Shown: in pieces, positions 44,059-52,292 of the stretch
Numbering within the stretch: the stretch's first letter is position 1
How the letters are laid out: every line of letters starts with the position of its first letter
Source of the DNA: Actinobacillus capsulatus DSM 19761
GTDB lineage: Bacteria > Pseudomonadota > Gammaproteobacteria > Enterobacterales > Pasteurellaceae
Assembly (NCBI RefSeq): GCF_000374285.1
Contig: NZ_KB893947.1
Coordinates: 1-64,000, forward strand
Length of the DNA stretch: 64,000 bases
Direction of reading: 5' to 3'
The notes under the pieces: model-generated
The model's database searches: none
What the model was told of the DNA's origin: nothing
Seen by the model: the letters and a program-made list of their open reading frames with translations, nothing else
Translations under genes and position numbers: made by a program

Positions 44059-46020
44059 ATGAGTGAGTTAAGTTTAAAAACGCACTATTCGGTGGCTGAG
44101 TTATTAAGTTTTAAGTTATCTAGCTTACCCAGTGCTCATAAAAATGTGCTTGAAAAATCGGTAAGAGAAAGCTGGCAATCACAAAAACGAACAGGCAGAG
44201 GCGGTGGATATGAATATGCTCTCAGCTCAATGCCGGAAGAAGTTCAAAATGAAATCCGCTCCCGTTTTGCGGTATCGGTCATCAAAAGTAAGCCAAAACT
44301 CCCCGTAGTACGAGCCGAAATTGATTTAAGTTCTTTAACAAATAAACAACGCAATATTGCGGATGCTCGAATGACTCTAGTAGCGAAAGTGCTTGAGCTG
44401 GAAGACAGCGGAATGTCCCGAATTAAAGCGGTTAAGTTTTTCTGCGATCTTGCAAAAAATGGCGAATTACCCGCCGATGTGGCGGAGCTAGTTATGGTGG
44501 CTAACGCTAAATCAAACGCAAAACGCACAGTAGGCGAACGCACACTTAACCAGTGGGTAATTGATTACTGCAAAGCAGATAATGCTGAGCAACGATTAAA
44601 AATCATTGCACCGCAAGTGCGACAGCCCGTTGATGTAGCTGAATTAAACTGGTTGCCAGAATTTTTAGGGGTTTACCGCAATACAAACGGCGTAAATATT
44701 GCCGAAGCCTACGAAGAATTTGCTTGGCGTTGGCAAACAGCTTACGCAGACCAGCCGTTATGGTTGGAGTTAATGCCAAGCATACATCAAGTTCGCCGAG
44801 TGATGAGTAAATTTAGCCAGCTATTTAAAGCGATTGGTCGCAAAACTGGAGCGGAACTTAGAGCGAAAAACACTTATGTGAAACGTGATTGGTCGGTATT
44901 AAAGGCTAATGACGTGTGGGTTGGCGACGGACACTCAATGAAGATGAAAGTGGCACACCCCGACCACGGCAGACCGTTTATTCCTGAACTAACTATGGTA
45001 ATGGATGCACCAAGCCGATTTATTGTAGGTTGGTCGGTGAGTTTAGCCGAAAACTGCATAGCGGTCGCTGATGCAATCCGCTACGGCGTAGAGCGACACG
45101 GCATTCCGGCAATTTACTACTCAGATAATGGTGGTGGTGAAAAGAACTGGACGCTCGATGCAGATATTACAGGGATTTTGCCGAGATTAGGCATTAACCA
45201 CCAAACAGGGATACCGGGCAATCCGCAAGGGCGAGGCATTATCGAACGAGTAAACCAAACCATTGCGTTGCGAATTGCTCGACAATTTGACACTTACCAC
45301 GGCACAGGGGCAGACCGTGAAACGGTTCGGCAAGTTTCGACTGGCGTGATTAGCCTAGAGAAAGCGTTACGCCAAGGCAAAACCGAACTGACCGATAAAC
45401 AAAAACGCGCAAAGGGAAAATTACCAAGCTGGCAACAGTTTATTGATGCGGTGGAGCAAGCGATTGACTGGTACAACAACGAACACGTCCACCGAGAAAT
45501 CGGTACGACACCGGCAAGAAAACGAGCTCAACTCTTACAAGATGTTGAAGTGCTGAAAATCACGCCGGTTGAAGCAAGAGATATGTTCAGACCGCAAGTG
45601 ATTCGTGTGGCTCAGCGTGGTTGGTTGTCGGTGTTCAACAATGACTACTTTAATCAGAAATTGATTGAGGTGGACGGCGAAAAAGTCACTGTGAGCTTTG
45701 ATATTCACAATGCGGAAAGCGTGATTGTTCGCCACTTAGACGGCAGATTTATCTGCGAAGCCCAATTTGACGGCAATAAACGTGCGGCATTCCCTGAAGC
45801 GTTTGTAGATAAAGCGCGCAAAGAACGTACGAACCGCCGAATGAAGCTCAAACAAGAGCAAGTGGACGAAATACAAGCGGAATTAAACCCAGTTAGAACG
45901 ATTGAACATACGCCAGCGTTTAACTTTGTGATGACTGACAAAGCAAAACAGGCAACCCCAATTTTCCTAACTCAAGCAGAAAAAGAAGAATGGGAAGAAC
46001 AACAAAGAGCCTTTGGCTAG
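44059..46020 (+). CDS. DDE transposase A (MuA-like)
   Basis: Joins phage ends to target DNA for integration and replicative transposition. 653 residues: N-terminal Mu-type winged helix (1-70, with WQSQKRTGRGGGYEY), further end-binding domain, RNase H-like core with DDE residues D290 (VGDGHS), D356 (YSDNGGG) and E396 (GRGIIERVN), then a C-terminal barrel and Clp/B-interacting tail. Close to Mu A (663). GAGGAAG precedes the ATG. All three catalytic residues are present. Confidence 0.95.
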   Translation: MSELSLKTHYSVAELLSFKLSSLPSAHKNVLEKSVRESWQSQKRTGRGGGYEYALSSMPEEVQNEIRSRFAVSVIKSKPKLPVVRAEIDLSSLTNKQRNIADARMTLVAKVLELEDSGMSRIKAVKFFCDLAKNGELPADVAELVMVANAKSNAKRTVGERTLNQWVIDYCKADNAEQRLKIIAPQVRQPVDVAELNWLPEFLGVYRNTNGVNIAEAYEEFAWRWQTAYADQPLWLELMPSIHQVRRVMSKFSQLFKAIGRKTGAELRAKNTYVKRDWSVLKANDVWVGDGHSMKMKVAHPDHGRPFIPELTMVMDAPSRFIVGWSVSLAENCIAVADAIRYGVERHGIPAIYYSDNGGGEKNWTLDADITGILPRLGINHQTGIPGNPQGRGIIERVNQTIALRIARQFDTYHGTGADRETVRQVSTGVISLEKALRQGKTELTDKQKRAKGKLPSWQQFIDAVEQAIDWYNNEHVHREIGTTPARKRAQLLQDVEVLKITPVEARDMFRPQVIRVAQRGWLSVFNNDYFNQKLIEVDGEKVTVSFDIHNAESVIVRHLDGRFICEAQFDGNKRAAFPEAFVDKARKERTNRRMKLKQEQVDEIQAELNPVRTIEHTPAFNFVMTDKAKQATPIFLTQAEKEEWEEQQRAFG

Positions 46021-46029
46021 GAGTGAAAA

Positions 46030-46458
46030 ATGAACGAATTGAAAAGTTTTATTAAGCAAGAACGAGAAATACGAGCAAAACGCCGTTTAGAACGTAAAGC
46101 CCGACTTAAAGATAAACCATTATTTGAACATAGTGCGAAATGTGAGGTGGTTTTCCCTAGTGGGTTGAAGTTTGAGCTTTCTCTTGAATTGAAGCAAGTA
46201 TCTCATGCAACTCGTCCCACAGCTCATCAGCTAGCTCAGATAGTAAATCTGCTGCAGGGTGATCTTCAGGCTTGTCAGTTAGATAAATCGAATCTGTTAT
46301 CTGATTTACCTGCATTGAGAAATCATATAAAGCAGATTCTGCCTCTTTTGGCGAAAGATTTGCTAAGTGAGCAAATAGCTTTTGAATCAAAAGATGTTGA
46401 AGATTTGCTCGAGCAAGCACGGTTGCAACAGGTTCAGATGGTAGTGAGTGAGGCATAA
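46030..46458 (+). CDS. Small phage protein of unknown function
   Basis: 142 codons, nine bases after transposase A, with a strong TAGGAGTGAAAAATG start. The first 45 residues are very basic (EIRAKRRLERKARLKDK). From about codon 50 codon use changes, with many CAG, CTA, ATA and CTG, and the opposite strand carries another good reading frame. The 5' half is therefore more convincing than the 3' half. I do not recognise a family. Confidence 0.5.
   Translation: MNELKSFIKQEREIRAKRRLERKARLKDKPLFEHSAKCEVVFPSGLKFELSLELKQVSHATRPTAHQLAQIVNLLQGDLQACQLDKSNLLSDLPALRNHIKQILPLLAKDLLSEQIAFESKDVEDLLEQARLQQVQMVVSEA
46157..46456 (-). CDS. Possible antisense small gene inside the early operon
   Basis: A 99-codon minus-strand frame starting MPHSLPSEPVATVLARAN with AAGGA 7 bases upstream. 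It has host-like codon use and a plausible acidic helical protein (PAADLLSELADELWDELHE). It lies wholly over the plus-strand frame 46030-46458. If real, it would be transcribed against the transposition operon, as seen for moron or antitoxin-type genes. An N-terminal extension to 46498 is open but has no ribosome site. Unknown function. Confidence 0.4.
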   Translation of the reverse strand: MPHSLPSEPVATVLARANLQHLLIQKLFAHLANLSPKEAESALYDFSMQVNQITDSIYLTDKPEDHPAADLLSELADELWDELHEILASIQEKAQTSTH

Positions 46459-46513
46459 CGCTTCCTTGAATGAATTTTAAATAAGAATTGAGGCTCATTT
46501 TACGAGGTTAAAA

Positions 46514-47395
46514 ATGAAAAACCAAGAATTAAAAACTTTTATGGAAAACCGTGGCTTACAACAAAAGCAAACGGCACAAATGTTAGACATCTCTATCGCT
46601 ACCCTCAGCCTTTATCTAAAAGGCACTTATGCCGGTAACGTGCAACAGATTGACGAAAAAGTAGAGGCATTAATCGCTCGTCATAAAGAAAAAGTAACGG
46701 AAGCAAAATACAGTACGGATTTTGTTAAAACCCTCACAGCTCGCCGTGGAATGGATGTTATCAAATATGCACACGTTGAAGGCGAATTAAATGTGATTTT
46801 TGGCGGTGCGGGTTTGGGTAAAACGCAGATGCTGAAACAGTATGCGAAAGACAATAGCGGTGCGGTGTTGATTGAAGTTGATCCAAGTTGTGTGCCTAAA
46901 ACGTTATTAAAACGTATCGCAAAAGCCATCGGCACAACCGATACCGGTACGAATGACACGTTACTTGAAGCGATTACTGCAAAGCTAAAAGGCTCGGAAC
47001 GTGTGTTACTGGTTGATGAAGCCGAGCTGTTATCTACTCGCTCCCTCGAATTTATCCGCCGAATCCACGACCTCACGGGCGTGGGCGTAGTGTTAGCCGG
47101 TATGCCGAGATTACTTATCAATCTTAAAGGTAAAAACAACGAACTGGCACAGTTATATAGTCGAGTGAGTTTTGCGTTAGACCTTGGCAACCAACTCCCT
47201 GAAAGTGATTTAGCGTTACTTGCAGAAAAGGCATTAGGCACAGCGGAATATAACGACACGCTACTAAAAGCGGCAAAAGGCAACGCAAGACGATTAAGTA
47301 AGCTAATGCGAGGCGTGGTAAGAACCGCAGAAATTAACGGTGCGGAAATTAACGCAGAGATGATTAAACAATATGCAGGAATGTTAATCAATTAG
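46514..47395 (+). CDS. Transposition ATPase B (MuB-like)
   Basis: AAA+ ATPase that binds target DNA, delivers it to transposase A and gives target immunity. 293 residues: N-terminal HTH (LQQKQTAQMLDISIATLSLYL, near 15-36), Walker A GGAGLGKT at 97-104, Walker B VLLVDEAE at 164-171 and a C-terminal B domain. Length is close to Mu B (312). Confidence 0.93.
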   Translation: MKNQELKTFMENRGLQQKQTAQMLDISIATLSLYLKGTYAGNVQQIDEKVEALIARHKEKVTEAKYSTDFVKTLTARRGMDVIKYAHVEGELNVIFGGAGLGKTQMLKQYAKDNSGAVLIEVDPSCVPKTLLKRIAKAIGTTDTGTNDTLLEAITAKLKGSERVLLVDEAELLSTRSLEFIRRIHDLTGVGVVLAGMPRLLINLKGKNNELAQLYSRVSFALDLGNQLPESDLALLAEKALGTAEYNDTLLKAAKGNARRLSKLMRGVVRTAEINGAEINAEMIKQYAGMLIN

Positions 47396-47404
47396 GGGGC
47401 TGAA

Positions 47405-47602
47405 ATGGCAGTAAAGCAAATTTATGCAGCTTATGCAGGCGAAAGATACATCATGGACGGTACGGCAATAGAAGTCGCTTTAGGGATGAATATCTCAGTA
47501 GAAACAGTGAGAAAACTCGCTACTCCGAGTTATGCAAACCGTACAGGAAAAGGTTTAAGCATTGTAAAACTCGGTCGTGAAGAAGTTGGAGATAGAAAAT
47601 GA
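47405..47602 (+). CDS. Small early phage protein, unknown
   Basis: 65 residues, GGGGG-type ribosome site upstream, overlaps the next gene by 4 bases. Resembles short phage proteins that open with a strand-rich segment followed by a helix (GTAIEVALGMNISVETVRKLATPSY), perhaps a compact HTH. Function unknown. Confidence 0.7.
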   Translation: MAVKQIYAAYAGERYIMDGTAIEVALGMNISVETVRKLATPSYANRTGKGLSIVKLGREEVGDRK

Positions 47603-47943
47603 GTAAAGAATACAGCGAAGTAGCCGGCAGAGAAATGAACAAGGAAACCAAAGCAGTCTATGAAGCGGCGGTAAAACTTGAATTGGCAATGCTGGAATGT
47701 GAAGAGATGGATTTGGAAGTAACCGGTGTGGAATGGGGGGGAGGTTATCAACCACGAATTATTTTAAGAGAAAACTATAAAACAAAACGCTTTGTAAAAA
47801 GTGGTACAGCACAAGTGTTCGGTATGAAAACAAGAGCCGGTGTGCGTTACGACTTTTACCAAATGCAAGTGCGAGGCGTGAAGTGTATTTGGGAAGGCGA
47901 ACGCAATTACCCGAATAAAGTTAAACAGAAATACAAACATTAG
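47599..47943 (+). CDS. Early phage protein, unknown
   Basis: 114 residues; start overlaps the previous stop (ATGA). Helical N-terminal half and basic strand-rich C-terminal half (FYQMQVRGVKCIWEGERN). No motif that I recognise. Confidence 0.68.
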   Translation: MSKEYSEVAGREMNKETKAVYEAAVKLELAMLECEEMDLEVTGVEWGGGYQPRIILRENYKTKRFVKSGTAQVFGMKTRAGVRYDFYQMQVRGVKCIWEGERNYPNKVKQKYKH

Positions 47944-47952
47944 GAGTTAAAA

Positions 47953-48219
47953 ATGACAGAAATGGATACACGTGAAAGCGTATTAGTCGGCAGTTATGCG
48001 GTCGTACCACCCTTGCTTTGGGAAGAAATCGAAGACGGCAAAGAATATGCCGTTATTGATACCACAGACGCAGGCGATTGGTGCGTAAAAATGCAAACAA
48101 TCGACAAATCAAACCGCTATTACTTTGTACTCACAAAATCAGGGCGAGTTTTTGATAACACCGTTGAAGCTGGCGAATTTATTGAAGCATTGGAATACTT
48201 AGGAGGAAAAAATGCGTAA
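47953..48219 (+). CDS. Early phage protein, unknown
   Basis: 88 residues, acidic. TAGGAG upstream; its stop overlaps the gam start by 8 bases. No recognised domain. Confidence 0.68.
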   Translation: MTEMDTRESVLVGSYAVVPPLLWEEIEDGKEYAVIDTTDAGDWCVKMQTIDKSNRYYFVLTKSGRVFDNTVEAGEFIEALEYLGGKNA

Positions 48220-48730
48220 ACCGACAAGAGTTAAATCAGCAACATTAGAAATCCGAGCACAAAGCCGTGAAGAAACTGAAGTGTTAATTAAAGAACTCGG
48301 TGATGCACAGCGTGAATTACAGCGTGTTACCACACAGCAGAATGATGAAATCGGCGCAATTACTGAACGCTATGCTCAGCCATTGCAAGAGTTACGTGAA
48401 GCAGTGGAAAGTCGTCAAAAAGCGATTCAGGCATGGTGTGAAAGCCACCGTGATGAACTTACTAAAAATGGTAAACAAAAAACAGGTTATTTCAACACAG
48501 GCGAAGTGCAATGGCGACAAAATCCACCGAGTGTGCGAGTAACGAAAGCTGACCAAGTGATTGAAAACTTGAAATTACTCGGACTAACCCAGTTTGTTCG
48601 CACTAAAGAAGAAATCAACAAAGATGCAATCTTGCTAGAGCCTGAAACCGCTCAAACCGTAGCAGGCATTACAATCAAATCAGGTGTTGAAGAGTTTGTT
48701 GTGAAACCATTTGAACAAGAATCTCGCTAA
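48212..48730 (+). CDS. gam: Host-nuclease inhibitor Gam
   Basis: Mu Gam-type protein, a Ku-like dimer that binds DNA ends and shields them from RecBCD. 172 residues (Mu Gam 174), long N-terminal coiled coil (about 15-75) followed by GYFNTGEVQWRQNPPSVRV. TAGGAGG precedes the ATG. Confidence 0.9.
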   Translation: MRKPTRVKSATLEIRAQSREETEVLIKELGDAQRELQRVTTQQNDEIGAITERYAQPLQELREAVESRQKAIQAWCESHRDELTKNGKQKTGYFNTGEVQWRQNPPSVRVTKADQVIENLKLLGLTQFVRTKEEINKDAILLEPETAQTVAGITIKSGVEEFVVKPFEQESR

Positions 48731-48804
48731 TGGATATTCCTATTATCTGCCTTTGTATTGGAATGATTCTAGCCTTTTTAGTATTAGTGCTAGATACAAA
48801 ATAA
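48730..48804 (+). CDS. 24-residue single-pass membrane peptide candidate
   Basis: The ATG overlaps the gam stop (TAATG) and encodes 24 residues, almost one membrane helix (IICLCIGMILAFLVLVL) ending DTK. Translational coupling supports expression. Function unknown; could be a spurious short frame. Confidence 0.4.
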   Translation: MDIPIICLCIGMILAFLVLVLDTK

Positions 48805-48814
48805 AACATATTTA

Positions 48815-48846
48815 AAAGCCCTTTAAACCTCGTTTTGAGGGGCTTT
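48815..48846 (+). terminator. Hairpin after gam
   Basis: AAAGCC / GGCTTT with an inner CCTC / GAGG arm. No long T-run follows, so it may be a weak terminator or processing site within the early operon. Confidence 0.45.
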
Positions 48847-48875
48847 AATAATGTGTTTTAAAAGAGGAAATCAGT

Positions 48876-49112
48876 ATGACAATCACAGAAAACCAAGACC
48901 TACGTCAAGAGATGGCGCACTGTATTGAGTTGTTTGAAGAAGCGATTAAATACGTGCGAGAAGGTGATTTTAAAGGTGCAGGCGTGCTTTGGGAAAACGG
49001 CAGAAAATTAGCGTTTGAACTCAAAGCGAAGATTACAACACAAGAATCTAAACGGCGATTTGATGAAATTCAAAGAGTTAGTAAAGATAATGTGATGAAA
49101 CAGTTAAGTTAG
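48876..49112 (+). CDS. Phage protein, unknown
   Basis: 78 residues, AGAGGAAA upstream. All-helical, amphipathic (IELFEEAIKYVREGDFKGAG), TPR-like in look. No firm family. Confidence 0.65.
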   Translation: MTITENQDLRQEMAHCIELFEEAIKYVREGDFKGAGVLWENGRKLAFELKAKITTQESKRRFDEIQRVSKDNVMKQLS

Positions 49113-49122
49113 GGAGTATGTA

Positions 49123-49431
49123 ATGGACAATCAGCAAAAATACAAAATCTGCTTAGAAGTTATTTTCAAAGATGAAAATAGTTTAAATCAAGTTGGGATT
49201 AATGCAAAAACAGACGTACTTGGTGGACGTATTGCCAGAGTGGATTTTAACGGAAATAGCTTTGATAGGTTAGAACGTTATGAAGAATTAATAACCCCAA
49301 TGCAATTAGCTTTTTTAAATAGCAAAGAGACTTATAAAGCACGTATGCAACAGGCAGTTGATAAGGTTTTAAGTGATCTTTATGAAGAAAATGAATGGGA
49401 AGAAGAGGAAGAAGATGATGAAACTCTGTAA
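49123..49431 (+). CDS. Phage protein with acidic tail, unknown
   Basis: 102 residues, GGGAG upstream. Ends in an acidic run (NEWEEEEEDDETL). Its 3' end overlaps the next gene in another frame. Unknown function. Confidence 0.65.
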   Translation: MDNQQKYKICLEVIFKDENSLNQVGINAKTDVLGGRIARVDFNGNSFDRLERYEELITPMQLAFLNSKETYKARMQQAVDKVLSDLYEENEWEEEEEDDETL

Positions 49432-49984
49432 ATGCCCAATCTGCCATTCAGATATCACGCTTGAAGCTCTTATTGAAGATGAATCTAGTCGTGAGTTATT
49501 GAATACGGTCATCAATATGGGGAGCGGTTGTGGTGCAGCGGTTGTGCCTTATTTGGGGTTGTTTAAGCCTAAAAAATCCAGTTTGTCCAACAGCCGAGCA
49601 TTAAAGCTATTGAAAAGTTTATTAGAGATTTATCAACCGTCAAACGTGTTAGAGCGAGCTTTGCACGATACGGTTGAACAAGTCCGACGCAATCGGCGAG
49701 AAACGGGCAGAATTGAACCGCTTGCTAATCATAACTACCTCAAAAAAGTCTATGAAAGCGTGAAAGTACAATTTGCCGTTGTGCGAAGTGATAAAGACTT
49801 TAAACAGCATAAGCACGAAAGCCCCGAACAAGCGGCACGCAATGAGGAGGATAAATTAAGAGGTGCGATTCAGTATGTAGAGCGAATGAAATCCTTAGGG
49901 CAATTAGACAACATTAAGAACACCGAAAGCTATCAATTATGGCTAAAATGTCAGGAGAAAAAAGCAAATGCAACCGCAAACTAG
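49415..49984 (+). CDS. Phage protein with N-terminal zinc-ribbon-like motif
   Basis: The start ATGATG at 49415/49418 follows GAAGAGGAAGAAG; 189 residues begin MMKLCKCPICHSD, with Cys pairs C-K-C-P-I-C typical of a zinc ribbon. The hydrophobic GSGCGAAVVPYLGLF near residue 38 and a helical remainder follow. Located just before gemA, as unnamed genes are in other Mu-like phages. Overlaps both neighbours. Confidence 0.7.
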   Translation: MMKLCKCPICHSDITLEALIEDESSRELLNTVINMGSGCGAAVVPYLGLFKPKKSSLSNSRALKLLKSLLEIYQPSNVLERALHDTVEQVRRNRRETGRIEPLANHNYLKKVYESVKVQFAVVRSDKDFKQHKHESPEQAARNEEDKLRGAIQYVERMKSLGQLDNIKNTESYQLWLKCQEKKANATAN

Positions 49985-50396
49985 ACAGCAAATGATTCAG
50001 AAAATCCACATCGGCAAGGCGGAATTAAAAATGGACCGTGAATGCTACACTCGCTTTTTACTCGAAACAGTAGATAAACACAGTTGTAGTGTAATGACTG
50101 ACAGCGAGCTAATGCAGGTTTTATCGGCGATGAAGGCAAAAGGCTTTAAGGTTAAATCCAAGCAACACGGCAAAAAGCCTGATGTCGGCAATGCACCGGT
50201 CAATCAAATCCGTAAGCGTTATATGGATAAAATTGAAGCCTTTCTGACTGAAATGAAAAAGCCGTGGAATTATGCTCATGCCATTTGTAAAAAATCCTTC
50301 GGGATTGACCGCTTGCAATGGTGTACAGAAGAACAGCTCCGCAAAATTGTGCAAATGTTAGCAGTTAGTGCTAAACGGCATGGGCGGAGAGTGTAG
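49968..50396 (+). CDS. gemA: GemA/gp16 family regulator (DUF1018)
   Basis: 142 residues; opens QKIHIGKAELKMDRECYTRFL, the DUF1018 signature. In Mu, GemA modulates host gene expression and DNA supercoiling. Overlaps the previous gene by 17 bases. A weak hairpin (CAGCCTTC / GAGGGCTG, 50407-50426) follows. Confidence 0.87.
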   Translation: MQPQTRQQMIQKIHIGKAELKMDRECYTRFLLETVDKHSCSVMTDSELMQVLSAMKAKGFKVKSKQHGKKPDVGNAPVNQIRKRYMDKIEAFLTEMKKPWNYAHAICKKSFGIDRLQWCTEEQLRKIVQMLAVSAKRHGRRV

Positions 50397-50457
50397 AATT
50401 TATTTACAGCCTTCTGCGGAGGGCTGAATAATAAATTTTACGAAATTTTTTACACAG

Positions 50458-50964
50458 TTACGATTTTGGGGCTTTTACCTCTTCTAATTGTAATTTAACA
50501 AGCCATAAATCTCTTGCCATCTTGGCTACGTCAAGAATTTTCTGCTTACTATCCTCACTACTTTTACGGTAACAACTCACTAACATCATTTCCTCAGAAT
50601 TTAGTAATACCTTTGAACTGGCATTGTTTGGGGTTGGAGGTAGTTCCACATCAAATCCTTCACTTTCATCATTTAACCGTGTTTGATGATTTTCCAGAGA
50701 ATAACCTTTCATTACAGCATTCCAAAAATTATTTTCTGATACCTCTTTGGCTTCACTATACCCAGTTAAGATATAGTCCACATCTAAATTTAAATCTGGA
50801 CGGTCATTTGCAAGAGCTTTTAGCTCTTTCTCGGGAAATGAATTGCGTTTTTTCCTTTCAGCAAAAGAATATTTGCTAATTCCCAGTAATTCAGCTAGCT
50901 CTTTATCCATTGTTACGGATAATACGGTTTTTAGACGATTAGAAATATCTATAAAATTTTTCAT
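50458..50964 (-). CDS. CI-like phage repressor (second immunity module)
   Basis: 168 residues. The N-terminus SNRLKTVLSVTMDKELAELLGISKYSFAERKKRN resembles the phage CI repressor HTH domain, with FPEKELKALANDRPDLNLDVDYILTG after it. No S24 peptidase domain is present, so it cannot self-cleave and would need an antirepressor to be inactivated; AntA is encoded nearby. Faces left against all surrounding genes. AAGAG is close to the ATG. Confidence 0.8.
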   Translation of the reverse strand: MKNFIDISNRLKTVLSVTMDKELAELLGISKYSFAERKKRNSFPEKELKALANDRPDLNLDVDYILTGYSEAKEVSENNFWNAVMKGYSLENHQTRLNDESEGFDVELPPTPNNASSKVLLNSEEMMLVSCYRKSSEDSKQKILDVAKMARDLWLVKLQLEEVKAPKS

Positions 50965-50985
50965 AAAAACTCTTGCAAAAGATAT

Positions 50986-51050
50986 AGTTAAGATTTAATA
51001 TTAACTTAGTTAAGAAATATTAATTGATTTTATGTTTTTATCTTAACATA
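50986..51050. promoter_or_regulatory. Operator region of the second switch
   Basis: TTAAGA at 50988 and 51010 and its inverse TCTTAA at 51041, with the larger inverted unit GTTAAGATTTAATATTAAC (50987-51005). It separates the leftward CI-like gene from the rightward Cro-like gene and is very A/T-rich, as expected of a bidirectional switch. Confidence 0.5.
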
Positions 51051-51085
51051 TTTAAGTGTTTTAGTCTAACAATTAGGAGAAAACT

Positions 51086-51274
51086 ATGCAAAAAAGAACC
51101 CCACAAGAAGCTAAGCAATGGCTTCGAGATCAAAATATCACTCAAGCTCAATGGGCTAGGGACAATGGCTTTACATTACAATATGTGAATTATGTATTGA
51201 GTGGAAAAGCGAAATGCCGATACGGTATGTTGAGAGAGATAGCCATCAAGCTGAATATTCAACTTGATGACTAG
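51086..51274 (+). CDS. Cro-like DNA-binding protein
   Basis: 62 residues with an HTH: ITQAQWARDNGFTLQYVNYVLSGKAKCRYG. Strong TAGGAGAAAAC upstream. Placed opposite the CI-like repressor, the usual position of Cro. Assignment by context and HTH shape. Confidence 0.75.
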   Translation: MQKRTPQEAKQWLRDQNITQAQWARDNGFTLQYVNYVLSGKAKCRYGMLREIAIKLNIQLDD

Positions 51275-51345
51275 TAAGTTCACTAACTGGGTGTTTTGAC
51301 CGTGAGAAAGTTGTAGACACCCATAAACTATAAGGAAGATTCTAT

Positions 51346-51939
51346 ATGAATACTTTTAAAATTTCAACCTTCACAGGTTTAATTCAAAGCCAATATGTTC
51401 AACTTGTTAATGCCCGTGAGCTTCATCAAAAATTGGAGAACGGCAAGCAATTCTCAGATTGGATCCAACATCGTATTTCTAAGTATGGATTCACAGAAAA
51501 CCTAGATTTTATCGGTGTTCACCAAATAGTGAACGTCGAGAGTGGTTTCTTTGGTCTTCGTCAAAAAGAAATCAAGGACTATCACATCACCCTCGATATG
51601 GCAAAAGAGCTTTGTATGCTTGAGCGTTCCGAACTTGGGCAAAAAGCACGTCGTTATTTTATCCAAATGGAAAAAGAGGCGTTGCAAGCTCGCCAACTAC
51701 CCCAAGTTTTGCCAGCGAAAAACACGGTAGAAATCAGCACCGACAAATACATCGAACTGCTCGAAACCCAAAATCAACTGCTCAAACAGGTCGTCAAGCC
51801 ACAACGCTACAAACTCCGCCTGACCGCAGACGAAAAACGCCATATTCTAAGCCTACATCAACAAGGCTTAACTACAGGGCAAATCGTCCAACAAACAGGG
51901 CGTTCTGAAAGTGCCGTGCGTACAGTCATTCGTGGATAA
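51346..51939 (+). CDS. AntA/AntB-type antirepressor
   Basis: 197 residues. The N-terminal AntA/AntB domain covers about 20-110 (LVNARELHQKLENGKQFSDWI; FIGVHQIV; ITLDMAKELCMLERSELGQKARRYFIQMEK). A short linker leads to a C-terminal HTH of homeodomain/resolvase type (LTADEKRHILSLHQQGLTTG). Antirepressors of this type inactivate phage repressors by direct binding; target here is unproven. Confidence 0.88.
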   Translation: MNTFKISTFTGLIQSQYVQLVNARELHQKLENGKQFSDWIQHRISKYGFTENLDFIGVHQIVNVESGFFGLRQKEIKDYHITLDMAKELCMLERSELGQKARRYFIQMEKEALQARQLPQVLPAKNTVEISTDKYIELLETQNQLLKQVVKPQRYKLRLTADEKRHILSLHQQGLTTGQIVQQTGRSESAVRTVIRG

Positions 51940-51951
51940 TGGAGGTGTAAA

Positions 51952-52161
51952 ATGAGAGTTGAATTTGAAGATATTGTGCAAAATACCGAAAATCTTGCAA
52001 GTGGTCTATACAGTTTAAGTCACTTATTAGAAATTGTGGACAATACCGAAGACCAAATATCACTAAATGGACTTGCTCATCTGTTGGGGGTAGTCGCATT
52101 GGCGGTTAAAAAACAGGCGAATGATACGCAAACCCTGTTAAAAATGACCGAAAATTCATAA
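51952..52161 (+). CDS. Small phage protein, unknown
   Basis: 69 residues, GGAGGTGTAAA upstream, acidic and helical with a hydrophobic stretch LAHLLGVVALAV. Last gene before a terminator. Such genes often follow AntA in Pasteurellaceae prophages, but I cannot name it. Confidence 0.65.
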   Translation: MRVEFEDIVQNTENLASGLYSLSHLLEIVDNTEDQISLNGLAHLLGVVALAVKKQANDTQTLLKMTENS

Positions 52162-52180
52162 AAATCAAAAAATAGTTTCA

Positions 52181-52207
52181 AAGACCGCCTAATAAGCGGT
52201 CTTTTTT
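52181..52207 (+). terminator. Terminator closing the antirepressor unit
   Basis: AAGACCGC / GCGGTCTT followed by T-run (CTTTTTTAT). It separates the switch cassette from mor. Confidence 0.85.
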
Positions 52208-52292
52208 ATCAAAATTTTACAAAAAAAGTTTGAGAAACATTCACAGATTCAAAAATGCCATGCAAAAATACCTCAAAAATGAGGGAGTATCT

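Noticed and set aside
46681..47391. Long minus-strand open frame (236 codons) opposite transposition ATPase B
   Set aside because: Its protein is Ser/Leu/Ala-rich low-quality sequence without a ribosome site and mirrors the highly conserved MuB-like gene, so it is an antisense shadow.
47405..49984. Cluster of small unknown genes considered as a new defence system
   Set aside because: The order (after B, around gam, before gemA) is the usual semi-essential early region of Mu-like phages, and none has nuclease, helicase or NTPase motifs that I can see.
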